A stretch of DNA of 64,000 bases from Fodinibacter sp963800505 (GTDB lineage: Bacteria; Actinomycetota; Actinomycetes; Actinomycetales; Dermatophilaceae), in assembly GCA_963800505.1 (NCBI GenBank), contig CAWDBL010000008.1, positions 124,001-188,000 of the forward strand, given 5' to 3'. Position numbers and translations under genes: made by a program. Position 1 is the first letter of the stretch. Every line of letters starts with the position of its first letter. The notes under the pieces were generated by a model, which was given only the letters and a program-made list of their open reading frames with translations, was not told where the DNA came from and searched no databases. Below are positions 54,003 through 63,594 of the stretch, one piece after another.

Positions 54003-55385
54003 CTAGGCCGACGGGTCGGTGAACCAGCCCGGCTGTGGCGCCTCGTGCGTGGTCGGGTCCGACCCCTCCGGATGCCGGGTGGCCGCCCAGCGCGCCAGCA
54101 GTGCCGCTCCGGTCGCGCCCGGCTCCTCCAGCGTGACGTGCTGCGTGCGCTCGGCGAGGCCGTGCCGGCTCGCGGCCACCGAGGACAGGTTGGCCCAGCC
54201 GCCGGTGAGCACCACCTCGTCGACCAGCACGTCCACCGCCCGGATCGCGGCCACCTCGGACGCGACGACCTCCCGGGTGCGGGCGAGCACCCCGGCCCAC
54301 GCGGCGTACGGGTCGGTGTTCTTCGGCCACGCGACGGTGACGTGGTCGTCGGACATGTCGAGCCCCTCGACGGTGACGGCGGCGGGGTGGGTGGCGGCCG
54401 GCATCCCGGCGTCGAACGCGAGCCGCTGCTCGATGGTCGTCGCCCCGAGCGCGTCGAGGGCGTGCCCGAGCACCAGCCCGGTGCGCAACGCGCCGAGCAG
54501 GCAGGTGGTCGAGTCGACGACGTGCGGGTAGACCGACAGCCCCCGCGACACCAGGCCGGCGACGACGCGTGGTGGCGGTGGCGCCCCGACCGCCGCCACG
54601 AGGGCCTCCGCCGTGCCCATCGAGTCGCACAGGCTGCCCACGCCCCCGGCCCCGAGGGCGGCCGCCGCCACGAGGTGGTCGTGACCTGCCACGGTGAGCA
54701 CCGCCCCGCGGGCCTGCGCCACGGGGTGGTCGGCCCGCACCCGGCCCAGCGCGGCGCCGGCCGCCACCCTCGGGGGAACCAGGTGTGGGCCGGCGTCCAG
54801 CGCGTCGAGCGCCGGCTCGAAGAGCGCCTCGTCGTGGATGTCCCACAGGGCGGTGCGGCCGAGCATCGAGTGCTCGGCGAACCGCCCGGCACCCAGCCCG
54901 TGGCAGACCAGCTCGGGCAGGCCGAGCCACTGCAGGCCGGCCAGGTCGAGGCCCGCATCGTCGCGCCACCAGAGGAGCTTGAAGAAGGTGGCGACGGCAC
55001 TGACGGCCAGCCCGGTGCGCGAGGGCAACACCGCCGCCAGGGCCGGGTCGAGGGTGGCCGCCTGTCGCCCGCCACGCGGGTCGTGCCAGGCGAGCAACCG
55101 GGACACCGGCGACCCCCCGGCATCCACGAGCGCCCCGGTCTCGGCGATCGAGCAGAACCCGACCGAGCGCACCTGCACGTCGCCGGCGACCCGCACGAGA
55201 TCGGCGAGCAAGCGGTCCACGGTGGCGACCGCATCGGCCGGGTCGCGTTCGCACCACTCCGCCCGCGGCCGCTCCCAGGGTGTGGGCAACGAGGCGCGCG
55301 CGACCACCTGCCGGGCACCGTCGAGCGCCACCGCCTTGGTGACGGTGGTGCCGAGATCGACGCCGACGTCGACGGTCGTGGACAT
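54003..55385 (-). CDS. FGGY-family carbohydrate kinase
   Basis: A 460-residue sugar kinase of the xylulokinase/glycerol-kinase superfamily. The N-terminal phosphate-1 loop GVDLGTTVTKAVALD, an activating AGHDHLVAAAALGAG (catalytic Asp) near residue 222 and the C-terminal adenosine loop VLTGGWANLSSV near 405 are present. Sugar specificity cannot be assigned, and no sugar dehydrogenase or transporter lies beside it. It is upstream of the M20 gene in one unit. Confidence 0.9.
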   Translation of the reverse strand: MSTTVDVGVDLGTTVTKAVALDGARQVVARASLPTPWERPRAEWCERDPADAVATVDRLLADLVRVAGDVQVRSVGFCSIAETGALVDAGGSPVSRLLAWHDPRGGRQAATLDPALAAVLPSRTGLAVSAVATFFKLLWWRDDAGLDLAGLQWLGLPELVCHGLGAGRFAEHSMLGRTALWDIHDEALFEPALDALDAGPHLVPPRVAAGAALGRVRADHPVAQARGAVLTVAGHDHLVAAAALGAGGVGSLCDSMGTAEALVAAVGAPPPPRVVAGLVSRGLSVYPHVVDSTTCLLGALRTGLVLGHALDALGATTIEQRLAFDAGMPAATHPAAVTVEGLDMSDDHVTVAWPKNTDPYAAWAGVLARTREVVASEVAAIRAVDVLVDEVVLTGGWANLSSVAASRHGLAERTQHVTLEEPGATGAALLARWAATRHPEGSDPTTHEAPQPGWFTDPSA

Positions 55386-55526
55386 GTGCTCCGCAACCTA
55401 GGGAGGGCAAGGCACCGCGGTCAACGGGTCGGGTGCGCTGACCTGCGCGATTTCGGTTCCGAGCGGCCGAGCGTGTATCGTTCCCGGTCGCAGGACGGCC
55501 TCCCCAGGGCCGCTCACGCACCACTC

Positions 55527-55611
55527 GTCCGGGTGGCGGAATTGGCAGACGCGCTAGCTTGAGGTGCTAGTGCCCTTATTGGGCATGGGGGTTCAAGTCC
55601 CCCCTCGGACA
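55527..55611 (+). tRNA. tRNA-Leu (anticodon GAG)
   Basis: An 85-base tRNA. Acceptor arms GTCCGGG (55527-55533) and CTCGGAC (55604-55610) pair over seven positions with one G-T; the anticodon stem is CTAGC/GCTAG around TTGAGGT (anticodon GAG); the long variable arm TGCCCTTATTGGGCA is the class II type used by leucine; T arm GGGGG-TTCAAGT-CCCCC. CCA is not encoded. Conserved D-loop GG is within AATTGGCAGA. Confidence 0.97.
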
Positions 55612-55619
55612 CACTGCAT

Positions 55620-55649
55620 CCCCCGGTCCTCCACGTCGAGGCCCGGGGG
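55620..55649 (+). terminator. terminator of tRNA-Leu
   Basis: Outer arms CCCCCGG (55620-55626) and CCGGGGG (55643-55649) and inner arms CCTC/GAGG form one long stem with a single opposed T/C; TGCTGCTTTCG follows. Nine bases after the tRNA. Confidence 0.7.
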
Positions 55650-55721
55650 TGCTGCTTTCGCCAACCGCGTTTTCCCGGACCTCGGTGGCGGCCGCCCCTG
55701 GGCGAGGACGACAATCAAGTC

Positions 55722-58700
55722 GTGCCCCACACCCAGAACGCCGCCATCAACCTCCGCCTGGCCCAGCTCGGCCTGCCCCTGCCGCAGGGGTACGAGGACA
55801 CCGACGCCGCCAGGCTGGCCCGCCCACTCCTCGCCCGGCAGCGCGAGCTGAGCCGGCGCCTGTCCGACCGGCTGTGCGCGGCCGACCACCGCATCCAGGC
55901 GTTCCTCGACGACTACCTCGCCGACACCGGGGTGCAGCCGCAGCTGCCGCGCCGGACCCTGGTGCTCGACGAGCCGGGCCTGGCCCGCGAGCTGTCCCTG
56001 CCGTTCGACGGCGACGACTTCACCTCGCCGCTGCTCAGCAGCTACCGCCTCGTCAACGGCGTGCTGCACAACCCGGCGAACGACCGCCGCACCACGGCCG
56101 GCGTCTTCCACATCGCCGAGGGCGGGCTGCCCATCCCCGACGACAAGCTCGCCGTGCCGACCGGGACCTTCGCGCGCCTGCTCGCCCTGGCGTTCGAGCC
56201 GCCGCAGACCGACATGGTGCTGCCCTACACGGCCAACGAGGCCACCCCGGCCGCCTGCTTCGTCTCGCTGCACCTGCGCCCGCTGGTCTCCCCCGAGGTG
56301 CCGGGGTCGGTGCGGGAGAAGCGGATGGAGACCCGCTTCATCGTGCCAGGCGGCACCGTCGCCAACCTCGACTTCGTCGAGGGCATCTTCGGCAACGGTG
56401 GCGACCCCTACCTGCCCGAGAACGACGCGTCCCTGGCCCCGGAGACCTGGACCGGGCACACCGGATGCGTGATCCTCGCGCCGCACCTGACCCGGGTCAC
56501 CAAGAAGCAGGTCGGGCTGCCCCACGTCCGCGAGGCCACCGAGCGCCAGCAGCGCGACGGCATGTGCTGGGAGAACGAGGACGAGCTCTACAACGGTGGC
56601 AAGGCCTTCAAGGTGTGCGCCCGTGACGTGCGCGGCGTCATCGTCACGGTGATCGCCGACACCTACTTCGGCTACTGCAAGAAGGAGGTCAAGACGCAGA
56701 TCTCCTACTCCGCCAACCTCTTCGGCAACGCCGAGGAGGAGCACTCCGGCGGCGCACTGGTGTTCGCCAGCTACAACCTGGGCCAGGAGTACGACGAGAG
56801 GTCGTCCGGGGACGACTACACCCTGACCGAGGTGCTCGAGCGCGACCCCGCGCGCTTCGCGGCCCAGCCGGCCGGTCACGCCGACGACCGCGAGCAGCCG
56901 CACATCGTGCTGGTGCCCGGCGGCGCCCACTACTCGATGCACGACATGACCGTCAGCTGGCCGCGCTCCGACGGCGGCACCGGCTCGGTGCCGCTGCGTG
57001 CCGACAAGGCCTACCTCAGCCCGAACGGCTACCGCGTCACGGTCGCCCAGCAGCCGCACGACCCCAACACCTGGACGCTCATCGGCACCGTCCCCAACGC
57101 CACGTCGTGCCACAAGCCCGCGACCGTGTCCGGCGGCGGCAAGTCCGAGATCTCCAAGGCGATCACCGACGCGTTCATCGTCGGCTCGGCGTTCACCGCG
57201 AGCTTCGAGACCGACATGGACGCGGTCACCGCGATCCTCGACCGCGACTACTCACGGCGCTTCCTCGACCCCGCCCGGCACGGCACGGACACCCGCCCCA
57301 TCCTCTCGGCCGACCGCTCGGTGGGCTCGGTCATCAAGCTGCTCACCCCGTCGCGCTCGGAGTACACCGCCGACTACAACGCCTGGCTCACGCGCATCCC
57401 GCCGTACGTCAAGGAGCTCGTCTACGTCGTCAAGCGGTCCTGCCGACCGGAGTGGGGCGCCGACTGGCGCAGCCACTTCAGCGTCGCCGAGATCGACGGC
57501 CGGCAGGGCAACTCGCTGCACCTCGACGGCACCAAGATCACCCTCAACATGCTGCGCGTCGGCTACAACGTCGACGGCTCGTGGCGGCTGTTCAGCCTGC
57601 GGCACGACTTCTCGCCCGCAGTGAAGGTGCAGACCCAGGACGACATCACGGCATCCACCGTCGTGCCCGGCGGCCTCCTCGGGCTCGACCCCGAGCGGTC
57701 CTACAAGCTTGTCGAGAACTGCGAGAGCCTGCTCTTCCAGCGGCCCGACGACGCGATCCACCGCGGCTACGACACGGTGGCCGAGCGTGACATCGCCACA
57801 CCCGGCACGTTCCTGTCCAACTTCGAGCCGCTCACCCACGCGGATGCCGTGGCGATGCGCGACGAGGCCGTCTCCTTCGCGGCGTTCAGCGCTCCGATGG
57901 CGCACCTGCTCAGCACGTTCGCCGACACCCCCGAGGGCGACGGCCCGGACTACGTCGTCAGCTCGGCCAACCCGCGGCTGGTCGACGGTGCGCCGTCGAA
58001 GAACCCGCGCTACCTCCAGCAGCGGCCCGACCGCACCGACGCGAAGGCGACCGCCGTGGCGGAGCTGTCCGAGCGCCTCGTGCGGCGGATGCCGGCCGGT
58101 GCGCCACTCCCCCGGCCGGTCGACGTCGTGGCCGCCGGGCGGCGGAACAACCCGCCCGAGGGTGCCGTGCCGGCACTGTGCTCGTACGGCCCGCTGCACT
58201 TCATGGAGGTGCCCGAGCTGTTCATGGAGTTCATCTCGTCGATGACCGGCAAGTCGCCGTCGACGACGGGAGCGGGCTCCGAGGGCGCGCTGACCAAGGG
58301 GCCGTTCAACGCGCTGCCCGCCATCATCGACCTCAACGCCAACCTGCTGTCCTACGTGCTCACCGGGCACGACGGCTGGCTGTCGGCGGCGGGCTACGTC
58401 GGCCCACACGTCAAGGTCGACCACGACTTCTCGCTGCTCGTGCCCGAGCTGTTCGCCCGGATGACGCCGCAGGAGCGCGACGCCCGCAACCTGATCGCCG
58501 AGGGGGCGCTGGAGAAGATCGCCGACGTCGAGCACGAGGGCCAGCGGGTGCCCGCCAGCCGGCTCGGCTACCGGATGACCGAGCGGATGGCGACCAAGTA
58601 CTTCGGCCGGATCTTCCTGCACCCCGAGGTCGTCTTCACCCCGGAGATGCTGCGCCCCGAGCTGCAGGACGTCGCGGTCTTCGCCGAGTCGGTCACGACC

Positions 58701-59108
58701 ATCGCGACGACCCACGAGCGGGTGGCCCGCGCCTACGTCAAGGACGGCACGATCTCGCTGGCGATCCCGCCGCTGCGCGCGCTGCTCGAGATCATGGCCG
58801 ACGGCTCGACATCGGAGGGCTGGCAGCTGGAGACGCCGGAGTTCCGCTCCCTGTTCACCCGTGAGTCGGTGCTCGCGTCGGACTGGTATGCCGAGCGCCT
58901 GGCGGCCAAACAGGCCGCCGCGAGCGGCCGGGCGGTCGCCGGCCTCGCGGCCATCGAGAAGTTCGTGTCCACCCCGGGCAACGAGGAGCCGACGGCTCGA
59001 CTGGGCATGCCCGCCCGGGTCGAGGCGGCCCGTGCCGAGGCCGAGCGGCTGTCCGGCGCCGAGTTCGCCGAGCGCCTCGTCGGCACCTCGGGCAGCACCC
59101 CGCTCTGA
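55722..59108 (+). CDS. PPi-type phosphoenolpyruvate carboxykinase-like protein
   Basis: A 1128-residue soluble protein with no signal or membrane segment. Size and several blocks match my recollection of the pyrophosphate-dependent PEP carboxykinases of propionibacteria and Entamoeba, which interconvert oxaloacetate + PPi and PEP + CO2 + Pi: DTYFGYCKKEVKTQISYSAN near residue 313, EEEHSGGALVFASYNLG near 338, a kinase-loop-like SGGGKSEISKAI near 470, and VVPGGLLGLDPERSYKL near 647. It lacks the CGKTN loop of GTP enzymes, in keeping with PPi use. GTG at 55722; the unit is alone between the tRNA and the convergent pullulanase gene. Confidence in a large conserved gene is high, in the function moderate. 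Confidence 0.72.
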   Translation: MPHTQNAAINLRLAQLGLPLPQGYEDTDAARLARPLLARQRELSRRLSDRLCAADHRIQAFLDDYLADTGVQPQLPRRTLVLDEPGLARELSLPFDGDDFTSPLLSSYRLVNGVLHNPANDRRTTAGVFHIAEGGLPIPDDKLAVPTGTFARLLALAFEPPQTDMVLPYTANEATPAACFVSLHLRPLVSPEVPGSVREKRMETRFIVPGGTVANLDFVEGIFGNGGDPYLPENDASLAPETWTGHTGCVILAPHLTRVTKKQVGLPHVREATERQQRDGMCWENEDELYNGGKAFKVCARDVRGVIVTVIADTYFGYCKKEVKTQISYSANLFGNAEEEHSGGALVFASYNLGQEYDERSSGDDYTLTEVLERDPARFAAQPAGHADDREQPHIVLVPGGAHYSMHDMTVSWPRSDGGTGSVPLRADKAYLSPNGYRVTVAQQPHDPNTWTLIGTVPNATSCHKPATVSGGGKSEISKAITDAFIVGSAFTASFETDMDAVTAILDRDYSRRFLDPARHGTDTRPILSADRSVGSVIKLLTPSRSEYTADYNAWLTRIPPYVKELVYVVKRSCRPEWGADWRSHFSVAEIDGRQGNSLHLDGTKITLNMLRVGYNVDGSWRLFSLRHDFSPAVKVQTQDDITASTVVPGGLLGLDPERSYKLVENCESLLFQRPDDAIHRGYDTVAERDIATPGTFLSNFEPLTHADAVAMRDEAVSFAAFSAPMAHLLSTFADTPEGDGPDYVVSSANPRLVDGAPSKNPRYLQQRPDRTDAKATAVAELSERLVRRMPAGAPLPRPVDVVAAGRRNNPPEGAVPALCSYGPLHFMEVPELFMEFISSMTGKSPSTTGAGSEGALTKGPFNALPAIIDLNANLLSYVLTGHDGWLSAAGYVGPHVKVDHDFSLLVPELFARMTPQERDARNLIAEGALEKIADVEHEGQRVPASRLGYRMTERMATKYFGRIFLHPEVVFTPEMLRPELQDVAVFAESVTTIATTHERVARAYVKDGTISLAIPPLRALLEIMADGSTSEGWQLETPEFRSLFTRESVLASDWYAERLAAKQAAASGRAVAGLAAIEKFVSTPGNEEPTARLGMPARVEAARAEAERLSGAEFAERLVGTSGSTPL

Positions 59109-59124
59109 CCCGGACGCGCTTGGG

Positions 59125-62100
59125 CTACCGCTCGAAGACGGCGACGGTGCGGGCCGGCACCGTGAACTCGCCCGTCCTGCCGTCGTACTCAGCAGTGCGC
59201 ACCACCGGGTCGGAGCCGTTGGCCTGCACCGGGTGCAGCCGGTAGCCGGCGCGGGCCGCACCGGGCACCCGCTGGGTCGTGGCCCGGTCGGAGGCGTTGA
59301 AGACCACCACCACGCCCTTGCGTGAACGGTCGACGTCGCGCCCGACCGTGTCGTCGATACGCATCACGATCACGCCGGGCGTCTGGCTCGGCCCGCCGCT
59401 GGGGAAGCTCAGCTTCTGCTGCACCAACCGAGCGCTGCCCAGGCGGAACAGCGCGCTGCTGCGCCGGATCTCGAGCAGCTCGCGCGCCGCCTGCTCGGCG
59501 CTGCGGATCTCCGAGGTGTCGGGGTCGAGGGCCGGGTCGGCGAGCAGCGGGCGCATGTAGCCCCACTTGCCCTCGTTGTCGGTGCGCGGCGGCAGCCCGC
59601 GGGCGAACCCGTTGGTGCGGTGGCTGTAGTCGAGCACGTTGAACCAGTCGCCGCTGTCGTAGCTGTTGCGGTCCAGCGACTTGCTGCGCAGCATCTCGCT
59701 CCCCGCGAGCCAGAAGGACACGCCCTGACCCAGCGCCGTCGTGCCCAGCGAGAGGGTCTGCATCCGCACCCGGTCGGCCATCGAGGTCGACTGCGGCAGC
59801 TTGTAGGCCAGCGCGTCGTAGAGCGTCTCGTTGTCGTGGGCGTCGACGTAGGTGATCGCCTCCTGGGGGTCGGCGGTGTAGCCGGCCGGCTGGCCGTTGT
59901 AGTCGACCTGGGAGCCCCTGACCCGCGCCCCCGTGCGGTCGACGAACGTGTAGTCCCTGAGGTTGCCGGTGAGGCCGACCTTGATGAGGTCCTGGGCCAG
60001 CAGGAGGCGGGCCTTCTGCTCGTCGGGCGTGCCGTTGACCGGGTCGCCGTTGGGGTCGGTGAACAGCCCGCTGCCGAAGCCCTGGACCCGAGGGTTGTCG
60101 TCGAAGGGGCCGCCGCCGCGCACGGCGTCGCGCAGCCGGTCGTTGAAGGTGCCGATGCCGGTGCCGGCCATGTTGAGCTGGGTGGCCTGCTCGAAGCGGG
60201 CGTCGTTCGCCACCTCACCGAAGTTCCAGCCCTCGCCGTAGAGGTAGACGCCCTTGCCGTCGACCCCGTCGTGGCGCAGGCTCAGCCGGTCCAGGCGCCG
60301 GCGCAGCTCGACCATGGCCGCCTTGGGCTGGTGGCCCATCAGGTCGAAGCGGAAGCCGTCGACCTTGTAGTCCTTGGCCCAGGTGAGCACCGAGTCGACC
60401 ATCAGCTTGCCCATCATCGTGTGCTCGGTCGCGGTGTTGGAGCAGCACGTCGACGTCTCGACGGACCCGGTCGACGGGTTCAACCGGTGGTAGTAGCCCG
60501 GGACGATGCGGTCCAGGTTGTTGCGACCGGACTGTCCCGCGTCGGTGGTGTGGTTGTAGACGACGTCGATGACGACGCGCAGCCCGGCCCGGTTGATGGC
60601 CGCCACCATGGCGCGGAACTCGCGGGTGCGCGCCGCGCCCTCCGGGTCGGTGGCGTAGGACCCCTCCGGCACCGTGTAGTGCAACGGGTCGTAGCCCCAG
60701 TTGAAGCCGTCCCGGCCCGCGACGGCCATCACGCACTCCTGCTGCTGCTCGCCGTCCGGTGGGAAGGAGGCCAGGTCACAGTCGGGGGTCGCCTGCTGGT
60801 CGCGACGCTCCTCGATGGTCGCGATGTCGTTGACCGGCATCAGGTGCACCGTCGTCAGGCCGGCCGCGGCCAGTGCTCGCAGGTGCTTCATCCCGGTGCT
60901 CGAGCCGACCGTGAAGGCGTCATACGTGCCGCGCAGCCGAGTCGGGACGGTCGCGTCGGAGATGGAGAAGTCGCGCGCGTGGAGCTCGTAGACCGACTGG
61001 GCCTCCGGGGCCGACAGCCGCGGCTTGCGCAGGCGGTCCCAGCCGGCCGGCGTGAGGGCACGGCTGTCGAGGTCGACCAGCAGGCTGCGCTCGGAGTTCG
61101 TGGACAGGGCCACGCTGTAGGGGTCGGTGACCCAGTTGTGCTCCACCGTGTCGGTCTCGGGAACGTAGACCTCGACCTCGTAGAGGTAGTACCTCTTCTG
61201 CCAGCTGCGCTCGCCGGTGACCGACCACACGCCGGTTCCGGCCCGGCGGAGGGGGACGCTGCGCAGGGCCGGTGCGTCTCCGCTCCCGGCCGCGAAGACG
61301 TGCACCGTGACGCTGCGCGCGGTGGGCGCCCACAGGGCCAGGGTCGGGGCGCCCTTGCGCCAGGTCGCGCCCAGCCGGCTTCGGGTGGCGCCGGCATACA
61401 CCTCGTCGATGACGCCCGGGGTCTGCACGCCGGTGGCGTCGACCAGTGCACCGGCGTCGTCGAACGCCGCGACGACGAGCTGGCCCCTGAGCAGACCGCC
61501 CACCGTGCGGGTCGAGAGCCCGCGCAGCCGCAGCGCGTCGAAGGCCGCCAGGTGGGGGAACTGCCGGCGCACCGCGGCCGGCAAGCCGTCGGGGTCGTGC
61601 CTCAGGGGCAGCGCGGTTCCGCCGACCACCCGCCCGTGGGTGACCGTCATCCCGCCGTCCGGCGCCGAGTAGAGCCGGTAGGTGCGCGCCTCGGGGTGGG
61701 CGCGCAGGTCCCACGCGATCACCCGCTTCGCGAGCCAGTGCGCACCCGCCTGGGCGCCGAGAGCGCGCGGCGCGTCGTCAGTGATCACGTGCGTCGTGTG
61801 GTTGTAGGTGAATGTCACCGAGCCGCCCGGCGCCCGCAGCGGGATGTCGGACCCGCCGGACGCTCCGCCGGAACCGTAGTTCTCGTTCCAGCTGCCGTTC
61901 AGGGCCACCTTGTACGCGAAGGTGCCCGCAGGGACCTCGAACGTGCCCCGCCAGAGGTCGGGTGACCCGGCGACCGGCGCGAGCCGGGTGTCGGCGCACT
62001 CGGGCTGCCAGTCGCCCGGGCAGCCCAGCTCGGACTGCAGCGACCCGACCAGCGCCACCACCGAGGGTGTCGGGGTGTGGTCGGCCACCGCTGCCACCGG

Positions 62101-62205
62101 TTGAGCCAGCAGCGCCGCGGCCAGCACCGCGACCAGCGCGGTCAGGCGCACTCCCCAGCCGCCGGAGGTCCTGCTGTGCCCCGACGCCGAGCTCGAACCG
62201 CGCAT
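59125..62205 (-). CDS. secreted pullulanase-type alpha-1,6-glucosidase (GH13)
   Basis: A 1026-residue exported debranching enzyme acting on alpha-1,6 links of pullulan, starch or glycogen. The signal peptide ends near AVAD (residue 42). An X25-type domain (about 48-150, SVVALVGSLQSELGCPGDWQ) precedes an N-terminal beta domain (about 285-390, TLALWAPTARSVTV), the GH13 barrel (about 400-850) and an all-beta C-terminal domain. Catalytic Asp in GFRFDLMGH near residue 620, Glu in YLYGEGWN near 657 and transition-state Asp in DAHDNETL near 795. A GGGGA ribosome site precedes the ATG. No transporter for the released maltodextrins is nearby. Confidence 0.93.
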   Translation of the reverse strand: MRGSSSASGHSRTSGGWGVRLTALVAVLAAALLAQPVAAVADHTPTPSVVALVGSLQSELGCPGDWQPECADTRLAPVAGSPDLWRGTFEVPAGTFAYKVALNGSWNENYGSGGASGGSDIPLRAPGGSVTFTYNHTTHVITDDAPRALGAQAGAHWLAKRVIAWDLRAHPEARTYRLYSAPDGGMTVTHGRVVGGTALPLRHDPDGLPAAVRRQFPHLAAFDALRLRGLSTRTVGGLLRGQLVVAAFDDAGALVDATGVQTPGVIDEVYAGATRSRLGATWRKGAPTLALWAPTARSVTVHVFAAGSGDAPALRSVPLRRAGTGVWSVTGERSWQKRYYLYEVEVYVPETDTVEHNWVTDPYSVALSTNSERSLLVDLDSRALTPAGWDRLRKPRLSAPEAQSVYELHARDFSISDATVPTRLRGTYDAFTVGSSTGMKHLRALAAAGLTTVHLMPVNDIATIEERRDQQATPDCDLASFPPDGEQQQECVMAVAGRDGFNWGYDPLHYTVPEGSYATDPEGAARTREFRAMVAAINRAGLRVVIDVVYNHTTDAGQSGRNNLDRIVPGYYHRLNPSTGSVETSTCCSNTATEHTMMGKLMVDSVLTWAKDYKVDGFRFDLMGHQPKAAMVELRRRLDRLSLRHDGVDGKGVYLYGEGWNFGEVANDARFEQATQLNMAGTGIGTFNDRLRDAVRGGGPFDDNPRVQGFGSGLFTDPNGDPVNGTPDEQKARLLLAQDLIKVGLTGNLRDYTFVDRTGARVRGSQVDYNGQPAGYTADPQEAITYVDAHDNETLYDALAYKLPQSTSMADRVRMQTLSLGTTALGQGVSFWLAGSEMLRSKSLDRNSYDSGDWFNVLDYSHRTNGFARGLPPRTDNEGKWGYMRPLLADPALDPDTSEIRSAEQAARELLEIRRSSALFRLGSARLVQQKLSFPSGGPSQTPGVIVMRIDDTVGRDVDRSRKGVVVVFNASDRATTQRVPGAARAGYRLHPVQANGSDPVVRTAEYDGRTGEFTVPARTVAVFER

Positions 62206-62296
62206 GTGTTCCCCACCCCTCGTCCAGCACCCTTGCTGGCCCTTTCCGAAGGGTGGTCGAGGGTCGACCTCGTGTCAAACGGTGCGTCCCGGTGGG

Positions 62297-63556
62297 CTAC
62301 TGGGTCGCCGACGGCGAGGCGCTCGGGGAGTCTGGCGGTGGGTCGGTGGGTGTGTCCGTCGGCGTGGGACTCGGTGTCTCGGTGGGCGTCGGCGTCTCGG
62401 TCGGCGTGTCGGTCGGGGTGGGGATCGGCGTACGCGATGGCGCCTGGGTGGTGGGCGGGGCCTGCGTGGTCTCGGCAGGCTGCGACGTGCTCGGCGTCGC
62501 GCTCGGCGTGGGGGTCGGGTCGGTGCCGGTCTCGCGGAACTGGTTCCACAGCAGGAGGCCGATCGCCACGGCGGCCACCACGGCAAGCACCCACACCCAC
62601 GGCGACACCCCGGGGCGCTCCGGCTCCCGCGGCGGCAGCGGCGGCACCACGGGCGGGGGCGACACGGCATCCAGCCGCTGGGTGCTGGCGGCGCCGGCGG
62701 CGGGCAGGACGGTGGTGGCCGCACCGCTGAGCGCGGAGCGCGTCGACAGCGCCTCGGCCACGCTCGCTGCCCCGGCGGGGCGCTCGTCGGGGTCCTTGGC
62801 CAGGAGGGTGTGCACGAGGTCGGCCAGCCAGTCGGGGGTGTCCGGGCGGAGCACGCGCACGTCGGGCACCGGGTCGTTGGCGTGCATCATCATCGTGGCC
62901 ACCGGCGTGGCGCCGCGGAACGGCGGCTCCCCCGCCAGCAGGGCGTAGAGCACGCAGCCCAGCGCGTAGAGGTCGGCGCGCCCGTCGACGCGGCCCCCCA
63001 TCGCCTGCTCGGGCGCGAGGTACTCGGCGGTGCCCATGACGGTGTGCGTGGCGGTGAGCGCCTGGGAGTCGGTGGACTCGGCCAGCTGGGTGATGCCGAA
63101 GTCGAGCACGCGCACCCGGCCGTCGGCGGCATACGCGATGTTGCCGGGCTTGATGTCGCGGTGCACGAGCCCGCGGGCGTGCGCGGCGTCGAGGGCCGAG
63201 GCCACCTGACGCCCGACCTCGATGACCTCGTCGACCCGCAGCGGCCCGTCGGCGACCTCGTCGGCCAGGCTGGGCCCGGGCAGCAGCTCCATGACGATGA
63301 AGGCGGTGTCACCCTCGACGCCGCTGTCGTGCACGGTGACGACGTTCGGGTGGCTCAGGCCGGCGGTCGCGCGCGCCTCGCGCTCGAACCGGGCAGCACC
63401 GGACTCGTCGCGCAGGGAGCGCAGGTCGATGGTCTTGACCGCCACCTGCCGACCGAGCACGGTGTCGGTGCCCCGCCAGACCTCGCCCATGCCGCCGCGC
63501 CCGATGGGGGATTCCAGGACATAGCGACCGGCCAGTCGTCGCTGCTCGCTGCTCAT
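62297..63556 (-). CDS. Ser/Thr protein kinase with single membrane helix and Thr/Pro-rich tail
   Basis: A 419-residue PknB-type receptor kinase. The Hanks domain spans residues 10-270: IGRGGMGEVWRG (Gly loop), VAVKTID (Lys), HRDIKPGNI (catalytic loop, RD type), DFGITQL (DFG) and GTAEYLAPEQAMGG (activation segment). A Pro-rich juxtamembrane region leads to one helix at about 325-345 (WVWVLAVVAAVAIGLLLW), and an extracellular tail of about 75 residues made almost wholly of Thr, Pro and Ser repeats, with no PASTA domain. The tail may span the cell wall or be O-glycosylated. The ligand is unknown. Confidence 0.93.
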   Translation of the reverse strand: MSSEQRRLAGRYVLESPIGRGGMGEVWRGTDTVLGRQVAVKTIDLRSLRDESGAARFEREARATAGLSHPNVVTVHDSGVEGDTAFIVMELLPGPSLADEVADGPLRVDEVIEVGRQVASALDAAHARGLVHRDIKPGNIAYAADGRVRVLDFGITQLAESTDSQALTATHTVMGTAEYLAPEQAMGGRVDGRADLYALGCVLYALLAGEPPFRGATPVATMMMHANDPVPDVRVLRPDTPDWLADLVHTLLAKDPDERPAGAASVAEALSTRSALSGAATTVLPAAGAASTQRLDAVSPPPVVPPLPPREPERPGVSPWVWVLAVVAAVAIGLLLWNQFRETGTDPTPTPSATPSTSQPAETTQAPPTTQAPSRTPIPTPTDTPTETPTPTETPSPTPTDTPTDPPPDSPSASPSATQ

Positions 63557-63563
63557 CCCCGAA

Positions 63564-63594
63564 ACCCTACTGGCACTCCCGTAGCCTGTCGGAC
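63564..63594. promoter_or_regulatory. divergent leaderless -10 pair between kinase and HipA-like genes
   Basis: TAGGGT on the minus strand (63569-63564) is seven bases before the kinase ATG; TAGCCT on the plus strand (63582-63587) is seven bases before the GTG at 63595. Start codons are 38 bases apart. Confidence 0.45.

Noticed and set aside
55527..55720. Integrated element at the tRNA-Leu 3' end
   Set aside because: No integrase and no repeated tRNA 3' segment were seen downstream within the window; a normal terminator follows the tRNA.
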